Assembly: GCA_026745465.1 (NCBI GenBank)
Contig: JACYXH010000091.1
Location: forward strand, 709,501 to 773,500
DNA from: Lota lota
Lineage: Eukaryota > Chordata > Actinopteri > Gadiformes > Lotidae
Reading direction: 5' to 3'
DNA: 64,000 nt
The position numbers were made by a program, and so were the translations under genes. Positions 12,750 through 24,554 of the stretch are shown one piece after another. Each line of letters starts with the position of its first letter. Positions within the stretch are counted from its first letter, which is position 1. The notes below the pieces were generated by a model. It saw only the letters and a program-made list of their open reading frames with translations. It was not told the DNA's origin and did no database searches.

Positions 12750-13494
12750 CTATTTGATGATAAAATTGTCATCAAGTATACTCCACAAACAAATAATCAA
12801 GCTAATATAATAGATAGGCCTACACAGCATCCTCGTTTGTTGTATAATACTTGGTTGAGTACCGGCTGTGGTAGTTGATTGTGAACTAGGTGTAGGACTT
12901 GGTAGCGTATTAACTGTCGTAATTTGTTGTATAGTACTTGGTTTAATACTATGTGTAGTAATTGGTTGTGTACTATGTGTTGTACTTGGATTTGTACCAA
13001 GTGTAGTAATGAGTTGTATAGTGCTTGGCTGCGTAGCAAGTATGGTAGTTGGTTGTGTACTATGTGTAGTAATTGGTTGTGTACTTTGTGTAGTACTTGG
13101 TTGAGTTATATTTGTAGTAATTGGTTGTGTACTATGTGTAGTACTTGGTTGTGTACTATTCATAGTAATTGGTTGTGTACTATGTGTTGTATTTGGTTGT
13201 ATAGTATCTGTAGTCATTTGTTGTATAGTACTTGGTTGAGTACTATGCGTAGTAATTGGTTGTGTACTATGCGTTGTACTTGGATTTCTACCAAGTGTAG
13301 TAATGAGTTGTATAGTACTTGGTTGCATAGAAAGTATGGTAGTTGATTGTGCACCAAGTGTAGTACGTGGTTGTTCTGTACTTGGCTCGGAAGTTAGTGT
13401 TGTAGTTGATGGCTGTGTTGTCGAAGCTGGTGTCGATATATTGACCCTCACTGGTCCCCAAAATTTGAAGAAATCTTCAACAAATGTGACTCTG

Positions 13495-13544
<50 letters not shown>

Positions 13545-14491
13545 ACATGCAGATAAACCAATAAATACACATATAGTTAATGTAGGCCTAGTAATAACCA
13601 TGATTATCACCATTCCATTAATTGGATAATTGTAAGTAAAAAATGATGGATTGTTTTATTGCATGTTGCTCATGTATTTTTCCTAATTTTTTCATATGAG
13701 TAGGCCTGAGGTAAAATACTAATTGAATGAAACTTAAACATTCACACAATATTAGGGTAGGCTACTTAATTAGGGTGTTTGAAATAACAGCATGGACCTT
13801 TACCGTAAAAAGAATGAAGAGGATCCAGTTTCCTGTGCTTGCCATTTAACTTGAACAAAAGTCTTTCGAAGGTTTGTGTTTTGAGTAACGGCAGAATCCT
13901 AAACAAAGATAAACTAAGTTTAACAAAAGGCTAAACTAGGCCTACATAAAGTCACTACAGTATTTATATGACCTATACATGTAGACATTTTTATTCTGTA
14001 AAGATGATTGAATAATTAGTTGGTAGTAGCAGCTTACCTGAATGTCATTGCACGTCAAGAGCTCAGTCGTTTCAGGATCAAACTTAATGAAATGTCCCCT
14101 GGCCGGATCTGTATCTGACTTCCAGACCTCCACCATGAACCCTCGAAATTGCAGAGTAGCAGACACACTTCCGAGACTCACTAAACAAATACATATTGAA
14201 GAGATCAGAGATCCGTTGAGAAAAATGATATGTAGGCTATATATACCCTACTTAAAATAAAATGCACACTATCCATATGGGTCTACCGGTAATTGACTCC
14301 CCCCCACTGGCGATGGCATTGACCTCAAAAGGTTGTTCGCTGGTCTGTGGGGGAATATTTGCACCATTGACCTGATGTACAGGCAACAGGGAAAAGCAAG
14401 ACTCAACAAATCCCCCACTACTGAAGCCCGTCACATGTGTGACGATCTGAAGGCCAAACAAAAGGCCAACGAACCCGTGGAGGGTACCCAT
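12750..14491 (-). CDS. Reeler-domain protein with mucin-like tail, copy 2 (open tail)
   Basis: Tandem paralogue of 8378-9833. Exons 14491-14287, 14180-14038, 13898-13804 and 13491-12750 join in one frame (1,185 bases, 394 residues). Signal peptide residues 1-22; Reeler domain about 23-160 (GGFVESC, SLLPVH, LQFRGFMVEVW, LTCNDIQ, VTFVEDFFKFWGPV). A Thr/Ser/Pro tail of about 190 residues in eight-residue units (TQPSTTHS, TQPITTNI) offers dense potential O-glycosylation, and the final about 25 residues include a hydrophobic stretch (YYISLIICLWSIL) that might be a membrane anchor. One residue is missing in the SLLPVH loop compared with copy 1. The mucin tail, unlike that of copy 1, stays open throughout. 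Most like REELD1 in architecture; exact orthology not established. Confidence 0.78.
13498..13538. repeat. (CA)n microsatellite in Reeler gene copy 2 intron
   Basis: CA run adjoining the mucin-exon acceptor, counterpart of 8822-8872. Confidence 0.95.
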
Positions 14492-15159
14492 CCAGAAACG
14501 AAAACCTGAAACAAAAGAAAGCTGTACTAGCATCATGACGATTTCAACAGTTGTATAGCTCAGGCATCCGCAGAAGCAGATAGTAATATTATTCAAGGAT
14601 TAAGACATTTGTATATAAAAAAAAAGATAAGACAAACAGTAGCAGTAGTATAGCCCTAATAATAGCCTATAACTTTATTTTTATATCCCCTTTCCAAAGC
14701 AGGTTACAAAGTGCTTAACAGAACAACACAATAAAACCCATAAACCATAATTGTCTGCCTTACCTGAAGCAGTGAAACGTTAATGAGCTGACAGTCAATA
14801 ACAGATTCATTTTATAACAGCCTTTATGACGGTGGCTGTTACCTAAAACGACGCGAGATCAACAAGATAGAGGATTGGCATTGTGAAGACGTTTCCAAAG
14901 AATGTCGGATATGATAGATAATAAAAGGTGACATGCCACTGGCCAACAAACACAACAACATTGAAGCGTTTGATTACCCAACAAATACAGAAACGACTGC
15001 GTGGCACGTGCGTAGACGCCCACATCAGGAATTTATGGAGAATGTGCTCCCTTGCGTTATTGTTCGATGTCATTGACAGTGGTATCGGCCCAGGGTATTG
15101 GTTTACTTACAACTCTCGGGCCCCATACACCACACGACACCGAGAGCTGCCTTTATTAA

Positions 15160-16310
<1,151 letters not shown>

Positions 16311-16824
16311 TGTAACTGCCTCTGTCACGTTGGTTTGTTTTAGGTATTTGCACTTTTTATTATTAAATTTATTTTGAATTGTACGGTACAACAAGACGGA
16401 ACTAATTCTTGGTTCCGCCCGAGTGTTGTCACGCGGGCGCCTTTTAGCGACCCTAAGGGAAACTTGACCGCATGGGCGAATTATTTTCCACTGTTAGCGT
16501 GTTCAAGTACATACTTACCGAAGAAGCTAAAGGACATTAAAAGGATGTTTAGCACCTCTGGGACAAGCCGCAATGAGGTTTGTTAACTAGTTACTTTGCT
16601 GAGAGTGTTTGTGTTTACATGCGTCATTTTTGGTGTGAAATGTGCATGGAGTGTCTAGTTGTGAGTTGATTGTAGCGCCGAATGTGTGACACATGCACAC
16701 GGCGTTATTTTTGTTAATGTATTTTTTCTTTTTCTTTAACCCAGTTCTCACGGGTTGAACAGCAATAAAACCCTGTATATAAATCAAGATCTCATGCCTC
16801 ATGCGTGTCACCGGAGGAGCTACA
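16311..16824 (+). repeat. Left LTR of the BEL/Pao element
   Basis: Begins TG, ends CA; contains a TATA-like TGTATATAAAT stretch and AATAAA (about 16764) consistent with LTR promoter and polyadenylation signals. Appears identical to the right LTR. Confidence 0.92.
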
Positions 16825-19372
16825 GTGAGAACTCAGCTGCTCTGCATGAGTAGACGAGGAAGACAGTACCAAAGAGCCGTGATCCATGGACAAGAAGGGA
16901 CATCTCTACATCCAAGAGTGGCATCTACAGAAGAATCCAGGCCCCTTACCATGAATCCAGCTGATGCAAAGAAGCTTAAACTATTTCCCACAAGAGACTG
17001 ACACATTTTTGCCTTCATATTCATACGGTATAGTTGTGTGTATGTTTAAGTGTTAACTAAGCTACAACCAAGAGACTGAATTTGCATTTCATAGAACAAC
17101 GTGATATTGATTTGTGTGAAGGAGAAGTGAATATGTTCTAAAAAATATTAGTGGTAAAAATTGTATAAATGTGAATAGCTAATGGGAGCTGAATCACTTA
17201 GCTACAGGCCAAATTAGATTTAACCCAAATTTAAGTACACCAAGTAACAATGTCAGATTCTAGTGTTACCTCTGAGAGACAGCAGGTTAATGTAGGTGAA
17301 AGTATAGACCAGCAGTGTATAGACATGCAACCACAGGCTACTGAAGGCACAAGAGCTAATGTCCACACTTCCTCACAAGAACCACGAAGAAGCCAAAGAG
17401 ACCGAAAGTTAACGGAAAAAGCCCAAGAACTGAACAATGAGCAAATAAGAAGATTTGCTCATCGTTTCACTGTGAGTTACGAGGAGTGGAAGGCTATTGC
17501 TAAAGACGCCAAGCAAGCTTTGAGTGGACAATGCTCAAACAACCTGCTACATGAACACATAAGCAAAATAAGTGCTGCCTCAGAGAATCTGAACATTGCT
17601 TATGATGAGTTAAAGCGCATAGACAACCTTGACCATGACACACGTCGCAAAATTGACACCTGTGATGCAGTAACCAGGAAGATCATCCAAACTGCAAAAG
17701 ATCGTTTGGAGACAGCAGATAACGGTGGAGGAGATGAACAACGAAGCAACAGGGCGACATCGTCTATATTCAAGTCTGTAGCCTCAGACAAGTTAAGTAT
17801 CAAATCCCAATGCACTAAGTCCCCTCATGCTCAAAGCAGCTCCAGACATTCAAGTCGGATTTCTGTTAGCAGACAAAAGGCCGCTGCTGAAGTTGCTGCC
17901 AATGAAGCTACTCTAGAAGTACTACAAGAACAAGAGTGTTGCATTGAGGAATTGGAAAGGCTTGAAGCTGAAGCTGCAGAGAGACAAAAGGTGCTAGATG
18001 CAAAGCGGAGACAACTGGAGCGACTAGAGACAGTTAAAAAGTTAAAGGCTGCTAAGGCACGTCTGCGAGTGTACGATCAGAGTGAGTGCTCAGATAAAGA
18101 AATAAGCAGTCTACTCCATCAAAGTGTCTGTATGAAGGAAAAGGAAGAAGTTAAACATGAAAATAATCTGTTGCAGCACCATTCTTCACCACAAGACTGG
18201 GCACATTCAAAGCAGGATGACAGCACAGCAGCTCTTGTTAGAGCACTTGCAGAGTCCATCAGTGCAAGTCGTCTTCCTATACCTGAACCAACAATATTCA
18301 ATGGCAACCCATGTCTTGAGTTTGGAGATGCCTTTGGAATAAGCCATCAAGTCATTGTGAAGCAAGTGACATCAGTTCTTCCAAATCTCCCAAACGAAGT
18401 ACACTATGTCTGTAGAACACAGATCAAAGAAGCAGTCCTTCCAACAGATGTCATCAAGGTGTTGGTATCTGACTTTGTAGAAAAGGCTTCAGAAGACAAC
18501 TCAGCTGACCACACCTCAAGGGGTGTCACAGCAGAACAACTCACAGCCTCTAACTGGTTCACAGGTCCAGACCTTCTTTGGCAAAAAGAGCTACCAACTG
18601 GAGTTGTCATGGTGGGAGAGATCGAGAGCAGTGACCCAGAGGTCAAGAAAGCTCAGGTTCATGACACTCAGACAGAAGAAGCAAAAACAATTTTAGATCG
18701 TCTACACAAGTTCTCAGACTGGGCAAGAATGGTGAAGGCTGTTGCCAGACTCAAGCGCCGTGCTAAGGAAATCAAAGGTCTTAAGCCAAAGTCCTGTGAG
18801 TCCTCGAACTTGGAGGAAAGGAAAGAGGCGGAGCTGATCATAATCAAGATGGTCCAGGAAGCAACCCTCTCTCAACAAATTCAACGCCTTAGACATTACA
18901 AGGAGAAAAAGGTCAAAGACAAGCCAGGCGCAGAGTTCAACTTTTAACCAACAACTTTTGGATACGATGGAAAAAGGAGTATCTCCTGAATCTCCAACAT
19001 AGACAGAAGTGGACCAAAGATCGCAGAAATGCTAAGGTCGGTGACATTGTTCTGTTACAAGATGCTGCCGCACCACGAAACCAATGGAAGCTAGCAAGAG
19101 TCATCGAGGTGTATCCTGGAAGTGACGAAAGAGTGAGGAGACTCAAGTTACTCATCAGTGACTCCTCCCTGGATGGAAGAGGAAAGCGTACAGCCAAACC
19201 TGTTTACCTGGAGAGACCCATTCAGAAAACAGTTACATTGCTAGAAGCAGACTGATGGTTCTATCATACACTCACACAAAGTTTATTAGTTGATTATTAG
19301 GACAGAGTTTCATTTAATTCATGCAGTAGGTTTGCCTCCGAGTTTAAGAAATCACTCGTGATTTGGTGGGAG

Positions 19373-19886
19373 TGTAACTGCCTCTGTCACGTTGGTTTGT
19401 TTTAGGTATTTGCACTTTTTATTATTAAATTTATTTTGAATTGTACGGTACAACAAGACGGAACTAATTCTTGGTTCCGCCCGAGTGTTGTCACGCGGGC
19501 GCCTTTTAGCGACCCTAAGGGAAACTTGACCGCATGGGCGAATTATTTTCCACTGTTAGCGTGTTCAAGTACATACTTACCGAAGAAGCTAAAGGACATT
19601 AAAAGGATGTTTAGCACCTCTGGGACAAGCCGCAATGAGGTTTGTTAACTAGTTACTTTGCTGAGAGTGTTTGTGTTTACATGCGTCATTTTTGGTGTGA
19701 AATGTGCATGGAGTGTCTAGTTGTGAGTTGATTGTAGCGCCGAATGTGTGACACATGCACACGGCGTTATTTTTGTTAATGTATTTTTTCTTTTTCTTTA
19801 ACCCAGTTCTCACGGGTTGAACAGCAATAAAACCCTGTATATAAATCAAGATCTCATGCCTCATGCGTGTCACCGGAGGAGCTACA
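19373..19886 (+). repeat. Right LTR of the BEL/Pao element
   Basis: Same length and apparently the same sequence as the left LTR, preceded by a purine-rich stretch (TTGGTGGGAG) that fits a polypurine tract. Confidence 0.92.
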
Positions 19887-20919
19887 CTGTCCACTGTAGA
19901 ACGAGAGCGCAACGACCGCGCATAGCCGACAGTATTGCGCCCTGAGTATGGTGGCCACTGAAGCGGCAGTAGCCTATAGTTCCAGTGGAAGCACGGCGGA
20001 CCTCGGGACGAAGCACCCGACAGCAACCTCTGTTTTTCATTTGTCATCCTGTATAATTATTCATGTCTGCGATCATCAGAGTCCACACGCAACAGGAAAC
20101 AATCCACGATAGGTCACAATTCACGATAGCTGGCCGTCATATTATGTGACCCCACTTTAAATGCGAAAAAAGGCGTCAAACCCCTTTAACAAACGATAAG
20201 GACATTCATTTTAAGTTAAACATACACAGCAAATTGCACACAGCAGACACAGAGTCAATCCCCCACCCCCACAAAATGAACATTCTATAACGTTCAGGCT
20301 TTTCCTTCTAGAAGCCAATCAATGTTGTGGCATGACTAATTTAGCACACCATCCCCCTAAATGTTTCTAAGGTGAACCATGGTGTCAATAACACAGATTT
20401 CACACCAATCTCGTATCTCATATTTTCGAAATAGTTAAGTAAAGTTTGAGGAAACGGCTTTTAAAAAGAAATAGGAACAGGGTCTTACAATTTATTTTTA
20501 TGATATGAATATATGTTCACATATCCCATGCAGTCCTCATGGAAACCTTAAAAACAAATTAAAGTACATAATGATGCTTACATTTTAGCCAATATATTAC
20601 ATATTTATTAATAGATGAAACCCCTCTATCATTCCAAGTAATCTTCAAAATGCAGGCAATATGAAATGTATGACAACACAATATAGCCATGAATAATTGT
20701 AAATATTATCATTGGAAACAAAATAAAATGCCTGTATCAAATCAAACTAAAATCTACAATGAAGAATCAGTCACATGCACATATGACTGATGTGTATTCA
20801 GTTTCATTAAATAAATAATTATGACAGTATTAGTTTTCACACATGAATATTAATCAGTGAGATTGAAATCAACATTTATCAAACAGTATTTAAAGAGCAG
20901 CATGTGTCCATTTATCTAT

Positions 20920-21909
20920 TTAAATGAATGGATTGGATGCCTCTTCTACTTTACTTTGATGACAGGACTTCCGGTACAAAAGGGAATTTAGATGCGTCCT
21001 AAACTTTACGCCGACAAATGCGTAAAACACTGGGTTAAGACAACAATGGGAAAACGCAATAAGTCTGCACACAAAGAATGCATAATCAAGCCCAGTGCTC
21101 ACATCACAATCATTGAATGGTGGAACCAAGTGATGAGATAACCTAAGAAAAATGACCACATTGTATGGTATCCAACCAAGGAAAAACACAGCCACAATAC
21201 AGAAAATCAATTTCAACGTTCTGTGTTTCCTGTGGGACCTTGTTCTCCTGATCGTCCTCATGATCCTCACATAGCAGAAACTCATGACTGCAAAAGCAGC
21301 GAAGAAAATAAAGTTCTGTTGATAGGTACCCACATTTGTCCATGTGGTGTCTTTGTATTGGCAAGCGTAGGTTGTCCCGTTTTTGTGGGGGAGAGTGATG
21401 ACGGTGCTGAAGAGCATCGAAGGCATGGCTGCCCCTATACTGACCAGCCACACAGTGATCGACACAGCAACCGCATAGCCAGCTTTCTGACCACCTTGCT
21501 TGGACAGAGGGTGGACCACGGCCAGATACCGGTGGAGGGTTATGACGGTCAGCAATAGCACACTGCTGTAAAATCCAGTGTAGAAGATGAAGCTTACAAT
21601 GTTACAGAGCTTGTCTGCCAGGACCCAACCCCAGATGTGGTAGATTGCCCAGAATGGCAGTCCGGCAGTGAATAAAAGGTCAGAGATTGCAAGATTGAGG
21701 ATCAAGATGTTGTTAAGAGTCTTGAGGTTTTCATACAAGGCCAAAATGGCCAGAACTAGAATGTTTCCTATCAGACTCAGTATGATCACAACAGAAAGAA
21801 ATACAGGAATTGCTATTGATCCAAATTGAACCAACTCGGCTTTCTCACAAACCTCATCTTCGTACTCATCGTCAAACTCATCTGTCGTGTAGCTAAAAGA
21901 GTCATTCAT
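20920..21909 (-). CDS. xcr1: Chemokine receptor, XCR1-like, single coding exon
   Basis: Class A GPCR expected at the plasma membrane of immune cells, signalling through Gi; mammalian XCR1 binds XCL1 and marks cross-presenting dendritic cells. The 329-residue frame has an acidic, Tyr-containing N-terminus (SYTTDEFDDEYEDEVCEK), seven hydrophobic spans, GNILVLAIL in TM1, LNLAISDLLF in TM2, HRYLAVVHPL after TM3 (His instead of Asp in the usual DRY, also seen in XCR1), FFLGWIPYNVV in TM6 and AFSHCCLNPVFYAFVGVKFR in TM7. HRTLKLIF and the TM7 block are very close to human XCR1 (333 residues). The ATG is preceded within 12 bases by a splice acceptor (CATTCCAG on the minus strand), and a donor (CAG|GTATG) near 22010 suggests a 5' UTR exon. 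fyco1 is the next gene, as in human. Confidence 0.9.
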   Translation of the reverse strand: MNDSFSYTTDEFDDEYEDEVCEKAELVQFGSIAIPVFLSVVIILSLIGNILVLAILALYENLKTLNNILILNLAISDLLFTAGLPFWAIYHIWGWVLADKLCNIVSFIFYTGFYSSVLLLTVITLHRYLAVVHPLSKQGGQKAGYAVAVSITVWLVSIGAAMPSMLFSTVITLPHKNGTTYACQYKDTTWTNVGTYQQNFIFFAAFAVMSFCYVRIMRTIRRTRSHRKHRTLKLIFCIVAVFFLGWIPYNVVIFLRLSHHLVPPFNDCDVSTGLDYAFFVCRLIAFSHCCLNPVFYAFVGVKFRTHLNSLLYRKSCHQSKVEEASNPFI

Positions 21910-24554
21910 GGTGGTTTCTGGAATGAAAGCATTGGTGTTGCTTGGATATTAAACTGATGATACCGTTTTTAGTCAAAATGTTGATAAAGAGAAACGGTAA
22001 CATACCTGAATAGCCCACTCTGTGTTGCAGACTGTCAGACTGTCTCACACCTTGAAAGGAAGTGAATTCATTTTTAGCACAACAGATTGGTGATTCTTGG
22101 TTCCTTTTTAAATACCCACATAGTAAGGTAGCCCCATCTTGTCTTATCAAACTATCGATTGTAAGCAAACGCAGAATTTCCTGTTAAATCCTGATGAGTT
22201 GTGTGGACAAGTACCCAAATATTGACCGATTTTTGTACAGTAGAACAGGTAGAGATGGTTAGAACCATTTTTTATGGCGTTAGTTAGGACTCTATCCTGA
22301 TTCCTGAGATAAGCATCTCAACGAATAGCGTACAAGGGGATATCAGGGCTTTTACATCAGAATGCATCATGGGATTTTTGTCAGCCATACTTGTGGTGTA
22401 AATTCTTTGAACTGAATTGACAACATAACTAAACATACACTTGTCTCTGTGCAGAGAGGCCAGTAAACACAACAAGCATACAAAGGTTGAAGCGCTGAAG
22501 TGAGCCCTGATCAGGGCTCACTTTGATTGCCCCAATTTTATGGCAGGGAAAACATTCTTGGGACCCAGCTGCTGACAAGGATGCCCCTAATCCCTTGGCC
22601 ATCCCAAAATGTAGGTTATGGTACAGCCATGAAACTGCAGAGGTTGTTGTAGTACTGTAAAATCCTAAATTAACGTAAATGTATCATAACCTAGGCTAAT
22701 GAGAACCTTGTTATGCCATGTCCCTTACGAGAAACGTTGTGGCAGTTTCAAACTCCCATAATGACAAATAATTTCACGATTTATTACTAAACAATGACCA
22801 AAAAACATTTTCACCAACACAACTTAACTAATTCCAATGATCCCATGATTCCAAAATGAAGGCAGTCATTGAGATGGTACGTGGTGATGAACAAGCCCTA
22901 TAAGAAGCATGAGCTTTGATTAGTAATATTATTATTAGGTGAGTGCTGCATGCACTCACCTAATAATAATGCTTTTATTATTATTATTTCATGATTATTA
23001 TAATATATTTTGTTATATTTTTTATTATTATAATAATAATCATCATCATCAATAATAATCATATTATTTTTGTATTAATATTAGTAGTATTAGCAGGAGT
23101 TGTAGAAGGCCTGCTAGTAATGTTTTGTCTTTTTCATTTGCATTATTATTATTAATATTGTATGAAACCTAATAGAAGCATAACGCTGTTTCACACAATA
23201 TATTTAAGTTTTGCATTCCCGTTTCCCGTATCCCGTTTTTAAGAAAGAAAAAAAACAATTTATCATTCTTTGTCACGTGACGCTACTGTTTACTCTGCAA
23301 CTACAACCACACTATGGTCCCACATCAGTGGTCCCGCCTCCCAACCTCAATACGATTTGAAGTAAAACGAAGTGGTGCATCCTTAGTGGATGGTATAATG
23401 TCAATCAGTACATTTCTGCGACAAATACGCAGCAAGTTAGTATGCGCATAATATATGGATTGTTATGGATGTGTCGTTCTTAAAAGTATGTCAAAGTTGT
23501 TGTTTAACTTTATATTGTAACCAAAATAATTTGAATTAGGAGAGTCTTGATCTAACAAATAATAACACAATTCAAGCCTGTCGTGTTGGTCTAACTATTA
23601 GTAAAATGTAGCGCTAATGTAATGCTGTTTTTTTTTTTTTTTTTTTACTTTCGAATGCTGAAAGGATATTATTTGACAATGCTATTGATTCAATACTACG
23701 ACAACTCTTGGAAATGTCTTTATCATTAGTTAACCGTGTATTCCAATGTAACTCCTGCACTAATCTTTTCTTTGCGGTGCCTTTAAATAGTACCTCGCTA
23801 TGTTCAAGAAGGGGGATTGGAGGCTATACCATATGGACCGCATCGTCAATAGAGAACAATGAGAAAAGAGGAGAGCTTTTAAAGTTTGTTCAAAAAAAAA
23901 ATCTCTACAGTTCTATAAAATCTATAAAATGAGTTGGTAATGCCCAAAGTTAACACTGTTGGCACTATTACCTACAAATAATCAATGAAATACGTAAGTT
24001 GTTCAAAGTAGTAGTTTAAAAACAGCCAGTTTCAAAAGGGGTTTCCTTAAACAAAACGTGTACATGGTTAAGTAAGGAGCCTCGATTTGAAAAAAAATAT
24101 GACAAAGCATGTAGCATGTAGGTAAGTTGATGACAAAATATCATAATCCTTGAGGATGTATTACTGCCTCATAACCTCAGTTCTCCATGTAAACTGAAAA
24201 AGTAGTGGTCATAACCGAACATTCTATTTAGTTATCAAACACTATATCGCCATACCTTTTCAGCTGCACCTGTGTGCAAACTTCTTTTTATTATTCTTTT
24301 ACAGCTGAGATGAATTAACACAATTGTCTATTGCCTTGACACAAAATCCTGTAGTGCCTTGTTAGAACCACTCATCAGTCAACCCAGTGTGCAAGCTCAG
24401 GAAGAGCACTAATTTTGTGTCCCACAAGTACGCAGGATATATAGTTTGACCATTCATGCCGCTCCTTTGTCCCTGTCCCCCCTTTGATTCTCTTATTCAG
24501 CACAGTGTACAGTGACCCTGTGACCCCCGTTGCCGCGGAGACAGCGGTGAGGCC
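21910..24554. other. Intergenic region between xcr1 and fyco1 (divergent)
   Basis: Holds the probable xcr1 5' UTR exon and promoter, the AT-rich palindrome at 22928-22970, the right half of block X copy 2, and the fyco1 promoter in its last few hundred bases. No other gene recognised. Confidence 0.4.
22928..22970. repeat. Perfect inverted repeat, 19-base arms
   Basis: Arms 22928-22946 and 22952-22970 are exact reverse complements around a 5-base loop (TGCAT); core GGTGAGTGC / GCACTCACC. Embedded in (ATT)n-like sequence. May be the fold-back core of a small non-autonomous transposon. Confidence 0.85.

Larger units (their letters stand above)
16311..19886 (+). mobile_element. BEL/Pao-type LTR retrotransposon, young but broken
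   Basis: Two 514-base LTRs (16311-16824 and 19373-19886), each starting TGTAACTGCC and ending GAGCTACA, flanked by the 5-base duplication CTGTC (16306-16310 and 19887-19891). The LTRs look identical by eye, so the insertion is recent. The internal part holds a 565-codon frame (17250-18947) with a gag-like charged, coiled N-terminal region and pol-like sequence, followed by a segment of the type found at the C-terminus of BEL/Pao polyproteins (DUF5641-like, with KVGDIVLLQDAAAPRNQWKL near 19040). A reverse-transcriptase core is not recognised. The element is broken. Confidence 0.88.
20360..23950. repeat. Flanking block X, copy 2 (contains xcr1-like gene)
   Basis: Counterpart of 10553-12660; see that entry for matching landmarks. 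The matching is in two pieces (about 20360-20710 and 23190-23950) that surround the receptor gene. Apart from xcr1 and the palindrome at 22928-22970, nothing else with coding potential is recognised. Confidence 0.6.

Noticed and set aside
16374-16811. Open frames inside the LTRs, repeated at 19436-20047
   Set aside because: They coincide with LTR sequence on either strand and resemble no LTR-element protein.
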